From a virus, in the IMG/VR virus record IMGVR_UViG_3300008267_000295, positions 1 to 42,347 of that record: DNA of 42,347 nucleotides. One strand, 5' to 3'. Position 1 is the first letter of the stretch. The number at the start of each line of letters is the position of its first letter. The notes under the pieces are model-generated. The model saw nothing but the letters and a program-made list of their open reading frames with translations. It ran no database searches and was not told the DNA's origin. A program made the translations under genes and the position numbers. Shown in pieces: positions 1 through 6,108 of this stretch.

Positions 1-437
1 TTTTCACCACCTATCTTTAGTGGATTCTTACCTCCACCACCAAATGGTGCATCGTATGCTCCTGAAGAACTCGCATCTGTTGCTTCATCAATATCAGATT
101 CCTCTTCTTTTAAATTGTGAATTACAGTTATCTTTCTTTTAATTGGTGTTGAACCGAAAGCCGGTTCAAAAGCACCAGCAGAATCCGCACCGGTAGATTC
201 TTTTGTTTCTATTTTTTTTAATTTAGTATAGTAATTTGGGTCTTCCCATAAATGGTCCATAGCAATTTCCTTTGCGGTGGATTTATTGTTGGTGTGTTCC
301 GTTTCAACTTTGGTACCCATACTAAGTTGAGTTTCAAGATGTCTTAACATTTCACCCTTACTACCTTTTTTCGTGTGTTTTAACACTAAATCTCTCAGAG
401 TTTTTTTATCTGACAACCCATTCTTTAATTTATCCAT
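1..437 (-). CDS. Virion-type hypothetical protein with DUF5661-like segment (C-terminus off left edge)
   Basis: The reading frame starts at the ATG at 437-435 and is still open at the left edge, so only the first 145 residues are visible. Residues 55-73 (AKEIAMDHLWEDPNYYTKL) resemble the DUF5661 family. Residues 118-136 carry a Ser/Gly-rich stretch (DEATDASSSGAYDAPFGGG), a type of segment I associate with proteins of T4-like phages from water samples. The start codon overlaps the stop of the upstream gene by one base (TAATG), which argues for translational coupling. The function is unknown; a virion or prohead role is a guess from family resemblance only. Confidence 0.7.
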   Translation of the reverse strand, partial: MDKLKNGLSDKKTLRDLVLKHTKKGSKGEMLRHLETQLSMGTKVETEHTNNKSTAKEIAMDHLWEDPNYYTKLKKIETKESTGADSAGAFEPAFGSTPIKRKITVIHNLKEEESDIDEATDASSSGAYDAPFGGGGKNPLKIGGE

Positions 438-676
438 TATCTAACACTTTTTAATGAAGTCTCCCAAAAAGACTTACGTTGCCATAGTGTTTTAAATAAC
501 TCAACAACTACTTTAGATGATAGGTCAACTATCCTTTCATCGACAGACCTAGCACCAATTTCTTTTTGAATTATTTTCATAACTATGTTATGAGCTTGAG
601 TTGTCTCCAAGAAATCTTTCATTTCCTTTTTAGCAATCTTTTCAATCTCTTTTATGTCTGAATTTGTAAGTGCCAT
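437..676 (-). CDS. Small hypothetical protein, 79 aa
   Basis: This short protein is highly charged and probably all-helical, with a Lys/Glu-rich N-terminal half and a Trp-containing C-terminus (LWQRKSFWETSLKSVR). I see no membrane segment, signal peptide or catalytic motif. It is joined to both neighbours by one-base TAATG overlaps (at 437 and 676), so it belongs to the same coupled translation unit. I do not recognise the family. Its place between an acidic protein and the DUF5661-like protein suggests a small virion or assembly factor, but nothing in the sequence proves it. Confidence 0.65.
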   Translation of the reverse strand: MALTNSDIKEIEKIAKKEMKDFLETTQAHNIVMKIIQKEIGARSVDERIVDLSSKVVVELFKTLWQRKSFWETSLKSVR

Positions 677-1212
677 TATGAACTCATTCTATCTCTAATT
701 AATGGCTCCATAGCCGTAACAAATGTTGGGTAAAACTTAGATATCTTTTCCAACATTTGAATAGTTTCGTTTTCAATCATCAACATATCACTGTTGATAT
801 ATAAACCAGCCTCTTCACCCGCAATTAATACGAAGTTAATTTCCAAATCGGTGATTGAACCATCCATTCTAACTTGTTTTTCGGAAATTGTGAAACCAGG
901 GTCTAATTCCGCAATTTGTGATACTTGTTGTCTAAAAGAATCGATAATTTGTGTAATCCCATTCTTTTCTTCAGGTTTAAGTTCTATATCTTCTTTGTCA
1001 GTCGATACAAGTTTAATCTCAACATCATTAACAACTTCAATATTATCGTACTGTTCTTTATCGACATCAGTATTTACTTCATCTGGATTCGTGTTCGTAA
1101 CTTCTTCGTTTTCGTTGATTTGTGACTTATTGATATGTCTGGATTCATTTAGATTCCTAATTGTATTCAACATACCTTTTATTTCGTCATATCCTGTATT
1201 TTTATTGTTCAT
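676..1212 (-). CDS. Acidic hypothetical phage protein, 178 aa
   Basis: The first ~75 residues are Asn/Glu/Asp-rich and probably disordered. The C-terminal ~110 residues look folded and contain an amphipathic helix (IDSFRQQVSQIAELDPGF) followed by strand-like segments (LEINFVLIAGEEAGLYINS). The gene overlaps the start of the left neighbour by one base and the end of the amidase-like gene by 11 bases. No catalytic motif is visible. A TATTTATA element lies inside the upstream gene near 1252. I recall no named family; a small virion or assembly-associated protein is possible from context. Confidence 0.65.
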   Translation of the reverse strand: MNNKNTGYDEIKGMLNTIRNLNESRHINKSQINENEEVTNTNPDEVNTDVDKEQYDNIEVVNDVEIKLVSTDKEDIELKPEEKNGITQIIDSFRQQVSQIAELDPGFTISEKQVRMDGSITDLEINFVLIAGEEAGLYINSDMLMIENETIQMLEKISKFYPTFVTAMEPLIRDRMSS

Positions 1213-1807
1213 GTTTAAAAATTTGTCTAAAATTAAATGATGGGTTTATATCTGTATAAATATTTGAAAAATTAGATTTACACACAACCCCATCAAAGTT
1301 TACCGCATTTTCCAAATATCCTTGGGATGGGACGATTTTTTTAGGGATACTATATGATTCACATAAATGAGTGCACAAGTTAGATATAATTGAAATTTGA
1401 TTTTCATCATACCTATCCCAATAATGATAATTTCTCCAATTTCTTATGAATGGTTCTGACCTATATGGGTCACCTATCCAATTACTCAAAAACCCCGTAA
1501 TGGTGTTTTTATTTAGCCATCCGAGGTTTTCAATTGCAATTTTGATGAATTGTTTGTCTATTAATGGTTCATCAAATGTGTTAGAATAATAGTTTGTATC
1601 GTATAATTGATAAATCGTCCCAAGTTTAGTAACAATAAAATGTGGTATTTCATTGTATTTACCACACTTTCTGTACTTTAATTTGTTGATAAAATCGTCA
1701 GTTCTTCTACCAGTATCATAAAGTAAAATTTGACTTTTTTTTGTTTTTCTTCGAACAATATTTAAACTTTTATTATCTAAACCTTCTACGTTGTGTATTT
1801 CCAACAT
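1202..1807 (-). CDS. Amidase_2-fold protein with apparently lost zinc ligands (pseudo-endolysin)
   Basis: The 201-aa protein keeps the outline of an N-acetylmuramoyl-L-alanine amidase (Amidase_2/PGRP fold). It has the central hairpin PHFIVTKLGTIYQLYD (55-70), the helix DENQISIISNLCTHLCESY (134-152) and the closing IYTDINPSFNF (183-193) that corresponds to the family's DPGP-x-FxW ending. The zinc-binding histidines are not where expected. The first-ligand strand reads ILLYDTG (Tyr30), the second region reads YYSNTF (73-78), and the VxxH of the third-ligand region reads VVCKSNF (Lys177). The fold assignment is fairly safe. Loss of hydrolytic activity is inferred from these substitutions, so it may bind peptidoglycan or act structurally rather than as a lysin. 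Confidence 0.6.
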   Translation of the reverse strand: MLEIHNVEGLDNKSLNIVRRKTKKSQILLYDTGRRTDDFINKLKYRKCGKYNEIPHFIVTKLGTIYQLYDTNYYSNTFDEPLIDKQFIKIAIENLGWLNKNTITGFLSNWIGDPYRSEPFIRNWRNYHYWDRYDENQISIISNLCTHLCESYSIPKKIVPSQGYLENAVNFDGVVCKSNFSNIYTDINPSFNFRQIFKHEQ

Positions 1808-1942
1808 TTCTAGTTAATTTTTTTCTAATAACAGAAGAGACTCCGTTGTCTCCCTCTGTTATGTTATTTTCTTCCTCTTCCCCATTCTCCGAACCATAGT
1901 TTACTAACGACTCCGTTGGTTGTGGGTACTCTTCCTCTATTA
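1773..1942 (-). other. Shifted-frame C-terminal extension of the membrane protein
   Basis: This interval would otherwise be a gene-poor gap of about 130 bases. In the -1 frame relative to the upstream ORF it encodes about 57 codons without a stop: first an acidic stretch (EEEYPQPTESLVNYGSENG), then a basic end (RKKLTRNVGNTQRRRFR). It has no start codon of its own near its beginning, and its acidic half matches the composition of the preceding tail. It overlaps the amidase-like gene by 35 bases. I read it as the true C-terminus of the neighbouring gene, reached by ribosomal slippage on the A-run or restored by a one-base correction. Confidence 0.6.
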
Positions 1943-3067
1943 TTTTTTTTTTTCGTCATCATCATTTTCTGTGATGATTTCAGTATTATCTTCTAGTTCT
2001 ATTGGTGTTGGTTCTTCAATTAGTTCAGATGGAACAATTTCAACATCTAACTTACCAAAAAACTCATTTTCTAATTCTTCCAAACTTTCACCCGGTTGAT
2101 TTAATTCTTCAATAACAACAGGTTGTTCTTCGATTACAACTGGTTGTTCTTCAAATACAGGTGGTGGTACGTTTAATAACCCATCGGTTACAATAACCGG
2201 TTCTTCTTCGGCCACAAGTGTCTCCTCAACCACAATCGTCTCTTCTGTGGCAGGTTCTTCAACTACGGGTACTTCCTCCAGAACAGGTTGTTCTTCAACA
2301 ATTGGTTCTGGTATCTCTTCAATAACTTGTGGTTGTTCTTCAACAATTTCAGTTGGTTCTATTGATGTTTCTTCATCTTTCTGTGAATCTAAAACGTCTT
2401 TATAATGGTCAGCAGCGTTTTTTAATGCTTCATTTGGGTTTGGTGGGTTGTTTAGAATTTTCTCAAGAGTCTCCAAATCATTTTCTGATAATCTTATTCT
2501 TGAAACTTCACCCACAACATCTTTAGCATCAACTACAGGTATTTCTTCCTCAATTTTTTCTTCTACTGTTTTTTTTTCGGGTTCTTGTGATGTTGCTTTT
2601 TTATCTTCTTGTGTGAATTTCACTAACATGTGTAAGAATGAAAGTGAGATTATTGGTAACATACCACCAGCAAAAAATGCTAAGAATCTTTTATGTCCAA
2701 TATAATCATTTGGGTCAACCCCCATGAATTCAACTAATGGTGAAACTAATTCAACCCAAGATGTGAAAGATTGACTATTAATGTCGATATATGAATATGC
2801 AAAGTAAATGTTACCAATGAACTGTATCAAAGTAACAATACCAAATGGGAAATATACTTTTTTACCCATATTTGCAGATATTGCTGCCAATGCTGATAAT
2901 GCCGCAATTTCAATACCAACAGAAAGGTAAATTGACCAAGTTACCGGGTTTGATATCCCGTACCATTTTGTTACGTGTGAAATAGAAACTAACGCAACCG
3001 TAATGATTGGGATTAAAAACGCTAATATTATTATTGTTTTATAATTCTTACTGAACCAATTTTTCAT
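1940..3067 (-). CDS. Four-helix membrane protein with acidic Pro/Glu-rich tail; frame broken at A11 run
   Basis: Four hydrophobic segments lie at about residues 11-30, 44-66, 72-94 and 128-150. After residue 155 comes a long cytoplasm-type tail of Glu/Pro/Val repeats (EEQPVVIEEQPVVIEE and similar), probably disordered. The frame stops just after an A11 homopolymer (minus strand, 1943-1953), giving EKKK then stop. A -1 shift there continues in phase as KKKIIEEEYPQPTESLV, with the same acidic composition, to a stop at 1773-1775. The start overlaps the upstream gene by 4 bases (ATGA). I do not recognise a family; a phage inner-membrane protein is the safe call. Confidence 0.7.
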   Translation of the reverse strand: MKNWFSKNYKTIIILAFLIPIITVALVSISHVTKWYGISNPVTWSIYLSVGIEIAALSALAAISANMGKKVYFPFGIVTLIQFIGNIYFAYSYIDINSQSFTSWVELVSPLVEFMGVDPNDYIGHKRFLAFFAGGMLPIISLSFLHMLVKFTQEDKKATSQEPEKKTVEEKIEEEIPVVDAKDVVGEVSRIRLSENDLETLEKILNNPPNPNEALKNAADHYKDVLDSQKDEETSIEPTEIVEEQPQVIEEIPEPIVEEQPVLEEVPVVEEPATEETIVVEETLVAEEEPVIVTDGLLNVPPPVFEEQPVVIEEQPVVIEELNQPGESLEELENEFFGKLDVEIVPSELIEEPTPIELEDNTEIITENDDDEKKK

Positions 3068-3351
3068 TTAATACTTTTTTCTAACTTATTTATTTCTTCG
3101 TCAATTTGTGTTTGACGATTAACATCTAAAATTTTTCTATCTGTTGATTGAATCATTCTTTTTTCGGATTTTAATCCTTCAATTTTTAATCTCAAATCCA
3201 TTTCTTCTTTAGTGTAGGTTGAGTCTTTGATTGTTTCAATCTCTTTTCTCATTTTAGATAATTCTCTACCATCACCACAACTTTTAAAAAAACCTAAAAG
3301 TGCAATGACTAAAACAATAATTGTGAAATTTTTTTCAATAAAGTTTTTCAT
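3064..3351 (-). CDS. Small membrane-anchored coiled-coil protein, 95 aa
   Basis: An N-terminal membrane segment (about residues 9-25, FTIIVLVIALLGFF) is followed by a charged, heptad-like helix for the rest of the protein (KMRKEIETIKDS, EEINKLEKSIK). A Cys at about residue 25 sits just after the hydrophobic stretch (FFKSCGDG), but the context is not a convincing lipobox. It overlaps the following membrane-protein gene by four bases. The topology matches inner-membrane spanins and many small phage envelope proteins. No specific family is recognised. Confidence 0.6.
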   Translation of the reverse strand: MKNFIEKNFTIIVLVIALLGFFKSCGDGRELSKMRKEIETIKDSTYTKEEMDLRLKIEGLKSEKRMIQSTDRKILDVNRQTQIDEEINKLEKSIK

Positions 3352-3361
3352 ATATTTTTAA

Positions 3362-4174
3362 TTATAAATAGTTTAATAAACCGTAACTATCATTACGGAG
3401 TTTTTTTAATGCCTTATCTCTAAGTTGTCTTATTCTTTCTTTTGTGCAACCAAATTCCTCACCTAAATCCTCGAGATTCATCTCAACACCATTTAGTCCA
3501 TATGATTTTTCAATTATAACTTTTTCTCTGTCGTCAAGAATAGATAACATGGCAGATACTCTTTTTTTAATTTCATCTGATGTGTTTAATATATCTTCAG
3601 GATTATCGGCATCAACATTAATTATTGTATCAAATAATTGGTCACCATCTTCATTTATCTCATCAAAAAGATTTACACAGTATGGTAAAACAATATCACC
3701 AATACTATCATCATAGTTAATAAAAAATTGGTCATCTATTGCAACCTGTCCATTTTTTCTTCTTTTTTGATTTTCTTGGATGATGTTTGATGGTAATCTT
3801 ATTGTTCTAGAATTATCATTAAGTGATGCCATGATAGACTGTTTAATCCACCACACGGCGTAAGAAATGAATTTGTTTCCGCTATCTGGGTCGAATCTTT
3901 CCGCTGCACGAATTAAACCGATGTTACCTTCCGATATTAAATCAATTAAGTCCATACCGTTATTTTGGTAGGACTTTGCAACTGTTATGACGAATCTCAA
4001 ATTACCAAGAACCATCTCATTTAAGAGTTCGGTCTTTTCCTTCTTTGTAATTTCTTTATCTTTGAGTCTTTTAAAAATTTCATCTTGCCTTTCGTGGGTG
4101 ATGACTTTGATTTTACGGATGTCTTTGATGTAATTCTGTATCTCTTCCGTATTGATTAGTATTGATTTACTCAT
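3362..4174 (-). CDS. Phage RNA polymerase sigma-70 factor
   Basis: The 270-aa protein has a near-complete primary-type sigma-70 layout. A region 1.2-like segment spans about 12-39. Region 2 spans about 54-124, with NLRFVITVAKSYQ, DLIDLISEGNIGLIRAAERF and the region 2.3/2.4 core FISYAVWWIKQSIMASL. Region 4 spans about 208-262, with a helix-turn-helix LEDLGEEFGCTKERIRQLRD. The middle (135-200) is divergent and acidic, in place of a clear region 3. It should redirect host core polymerase to phage promoters, probably late ones, since it lies beside envelope and virion genes. This is much closer to RpoD than T4 gp55 is. A candidate target motif (TATTTATA) is listed separately. Confidence 0.9.
   Translation of the reverse strand: MSKSILINTEEIQNYIKDIRKIKVITHERQDEIFKRLKDKEITKKEKTELLNEMVLGNLRFVITVAKSYQNNGMDLIDLISEGNIGLIRAAERFDPDSGNKFISYAVWWIKQSIMASLNDNSRTIRLPSNIIQENQKRRKNGQVAIDDQFFINYDDSIGDIVLPYCVNLFDEINEDGDQLFDTIINVDADNPEDILNTSDEIKKRVSAMLSILDDREKVIIEKSYGLNGVEMNLEDLGEEFGCTKERIRQLRDKALKKLRNDSYGLLNYL
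3363..3370 (-). promoter_or_regulatory. TATTTATA element upstream of the 95-aa membrane protein gene
   Basis: The minus strand reads CTATTTATAATTAAAAATAT before the ATG at 3351. The octamer lies 11 bases from the start and overlaps the last codons of the sigma-factor gene. Confidence 0.3.
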
Positions 4175-4218
4175 GAGAAATTGATTTGTGGTTCGTTGGT
4201 AAAAATAATGAAAAACTT

Positions 4219-4680
4219 TTAATTTTTAAAGTCATCCAAAAATTTTTTTTCTTCAGGATTAAGGCTCTCTATTCCATGCTGTTCTATTTTTTCTAGTATA
4301 ACATCTAAGTCCATTTTGGGCTCATCATCGTCACTTTCCTTGTTCTTATTGTATTCCAACCTAAGTGATGTGTGTTCATCAGAGGGTTTAAAAATAAAAT
4401 CTTTAACCTGTATAGGTAGATTAGCACTATACATACTTTCTCTCTCGAATAAAAAGTAAAACTTCACATCCTCCATAGAAATGATATTGTGAAGTTCTTC
4501 CGAGAGTTCTTTTCTGTTTGATTCCGATTCAAATATAATAATTATACTTTTAGATGAATCTTCAATCACAAACCTAACTTTAGAAATTACGGTACTTGCA
4601 CCTAAAACATCTAAACAGAAGAATTCAACATCTTCATGGTCTTGGAAATTTGAAAATAAAAACAGTAAGTATGTTTTCAT
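4219..4680 (-). CDS. Hypothetical protein with DUF6576-like C-terminus, 153 aa
   Basis: Residues 1-110 look like a small alpha/beta domain (KTYLLFLFSNFQDHEDVEFF at the start, SIIIIFESESNRKELSEEL in the middle). After an acidic linker, the last ~28 residues (LDVILEKIEQHGIESLNPEE, then KKFLDDF) resemble the helical DUF6576 tail found at the C-termini of Bacteroidota rhomboid-family proteins. That tail supports a Bacteroidota host but does not identify a function. The gene sits between the sigma factor and the small envelope-type genes with short gaps on both sides. Confidence 0.65.
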   Translation of the reverse strand: MKTYLLFLFSNFQDHEDVEFFCLDVLGASTVISKVRFVIEDSSKSIIIIFESESNRKELSEELHNIISMEDVKFYFLFERESMYSANLPIQVKDFIFKPSDEHTSLRLEYNKNKESDDDEPKMDLDVILEKIEQHGIESLNPEEKKFLDDFKN

Positions 4681-4690
4681 ATATTGTTTA

Positions 4691-5092
4691 CTATATCAAT
4701 AAAGCTAAAATAATTAAAATTGTTCCCCCACCAATTATTTTCTTATTGTTGGATTTGACCTTTTTTATTACCTTATCTTTTTCACCGATAACACCATCTT
4801 TTAAGACAACGGTCTGATTGAGATTATCGATGTTTGATGTTAAAATTTTATTAGTTTCAGTCTTGGTTGTGATTAGACTATCTTGAGATGAAACAATTTT
4901 TGACAAAACTGTAACAGAATCTCTAGCATCCATTAATTCCAATTTACAAACCTCAAAGTCACTTTTCATCTTTAGTGCGTTCCTTAATTGAGACACAGGA
5001 ACACATCTAATTGAATCATTTGAACGACTCTGAGAAAAGGTCGGTAATGTCATCATTAGACATACTATTGTAACGAGCAGATTCTTTTTCAT
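4691..5092 (-). CDS. Secreted coiled-coil protein with C-terminal membrane anchor (spanin-like)
   Basis: The 133-aa protein starts with a classical signal peptide (MKKNLLVTIVCLMMTLPTFS, then Q). The TFSQ ending is typical of Bacteroidota exported proteins, and no lipobox cysteine is present. The body is a predicted coiled coil with repeated SQDSLITTKTETNK-type polar heptads, and the last ~17 residues (GGTILIILALLI region) form a membrane segment. Its first 77 bases lie inside the 3' end of the upstream gene in another frame, as in nested Rz/Rz1 pairs. A spanin or similar envelope-linking lysis role is inferred from topology only; sequence similarity to known spanins is not visible. Confidence 0.55.
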   Translation of the reverse strand: MKKNLLVTIVCLMMTLPTFSQSRSNDSIRCVPVSQLRNALKMKSDFEVCKLELMDARDSVTVLSKIVSSQDSLITTKTETNKILTSNIDNLNQTVVLKDGVIGEKDKVIKKVKSNNKKIIGGGTILIILALLI

Positions 5093-5360
5093 ATTTTCTT
5101 TTTAATTCTTTATTTTTATTTGAGACTTGGGACAACTCATTTTTTAAGTTCTTAATATTATCCATTTGTTTGTTCTCAACAATGGATAATGAGTCAAGTT
5201 TTTTATTATTTGCAGTAATGACATTACTTAACGAATCAATTTTTTGATTGTATATGTCAATATTAACGTTACTTTCGGTGTTATTAAAAAATAAAAAGAA
5301 TATTACCACACCAATTAGTACAACATTTAATATTAAAGAAATTTGATTTTTGTTAATCAT
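5016..5360 (-). CDS. N-terminally anchored coiled-coil protein (i-spanin-like), 114 aa
   Basis: One membrane segment occupies about residues 8-25 (ILNVVLIGVVIFFLFF), followed by a long polar coiled coil (IDSLSNVITANNKKLDSLS, KNELSQVSNKNKELKRKYEK). This is the topology of an inner-membrane spanin: cytoplasmic N-terminus, one helix, periplasmic coiled coil. Its 3' end overlaps the secreted partner gene by 77 bases in a different frame. No holin or active endolysin is evident nearby, although the degenerate amidase-like gene lies about 3.5 kb downstream in the same direction. The lysis assignment is therefore tentative. Confidence 0.55.
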   Translation of the reverse strand: MINKNQISLILNVVLIGVVIFFLFFNNTESNVNIDIYNQKIDSLSNVITANNKKLDSLSIVENKQMDNIKNLKNELSQVSNKNKELKRKYEKESARYNSMSNDDITDLFSESFK

Positions 5361-5396
5361 TTTTTTATTAAGTTAGGTATTAATAAATATATTTTT

Positions 5397-6071
5397 TTAT
5401 GATTTATTTCTAATAATTTCATCGATGATACCGTACTCTAACGCCTCATCTGATGATAACCACAAGTCTCTTGTTGCATCTTTCATAACTTGTTCTCCGG
5501 GTTTATTACAGTATTCTCCAAGTAAAGAAAATAATGTTTTATTCAGTTTATCCCATTCTTCCATGTTAATTCTCGCATCCTGAATGTTACCGTGGAAACC
5601 ACCTGAAGATTGGTGTAACATAGTTCTCGAAAAACGTAATGAACATCTTTTACCTCTTGTTCCTGCACCTAATAATATTGAACCCATTGATGCTGCCATA
5701 CCTGTATTAACAGTTCTAATGTCGGATTTAATGTAGTCCATTACATCTACCATTGATAAACCAGACTTAACCGAACCTCCCGGACTATCAATGTGCATTG
5801 TTATGTCAGTACTATCTATACTATCCAAAAACATTAATTGAGCTTGAACAATTGTGGACATGTTATCATTAACAACACCCGCAACCCAAATAATTCTTTC
5901 CATCATCAATCGAGAAAAGACATCCATTACTGTTACGTTCATTTGTCTTTCCTCAAGGATATATGGTGTTAAACTATCCTCAACCTGTTTATTAAAATAA
6001 TGAAGATTTAAACTGCTAATTCCTTGGTCTTTGGCATATAAACCAAAATCTTTATATTCTTTTGAATTCAT
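5397..6071 (-). CDS. clpP: ClpP-family serine protease
   Basis: This is a 224-aa ClpP-type (crotonase-fold) peptidase. Counted from the ATG at 6071, the nucleophile is Ser128 in TGMAASMGSILLG, the base is His153 in TMLHQSSGG, and the acid is Asp202 in ATRDLWLSSDEALEYGIIDE. The oxyanion loop HIDSPGGSVKSG is also present. The frame stays open to an earlier ATG at 6155, but that would add 28 residues without similarity to the family and would overlap the gp46-like gene by 47 bases, so I chose 6071. With no unfoldase gene in view it may use the host ClpX/A or act alone, for example in capsid maturation; that part is inference. Confidence 0.88.
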   Translation of the reverse strand: MNSKEYKDFGLYAKDQGISSLNLHYFNKQVEDSLTPYILEERQMNVTVMDVFSRLMMERIIWVAGVVNDNMSTIVQAQLMFLDSIDSTDITMHIDSPGGSVKSGLSMVDVMDYIKSDIRTVNTGMAASMGSILLGAGTRGKRCSLRFSRTMLHQSSGGFHGNIQDARINMEEWDKLNKTLFSLLGEYCNKPGEQVMKDATRDLWLSSDEALEYGIIDEIIRNKS

Positions 6072-6108
6072 GATATTGTTTTTTAAAGTATACGAAAATA
6101 ATTTGACA

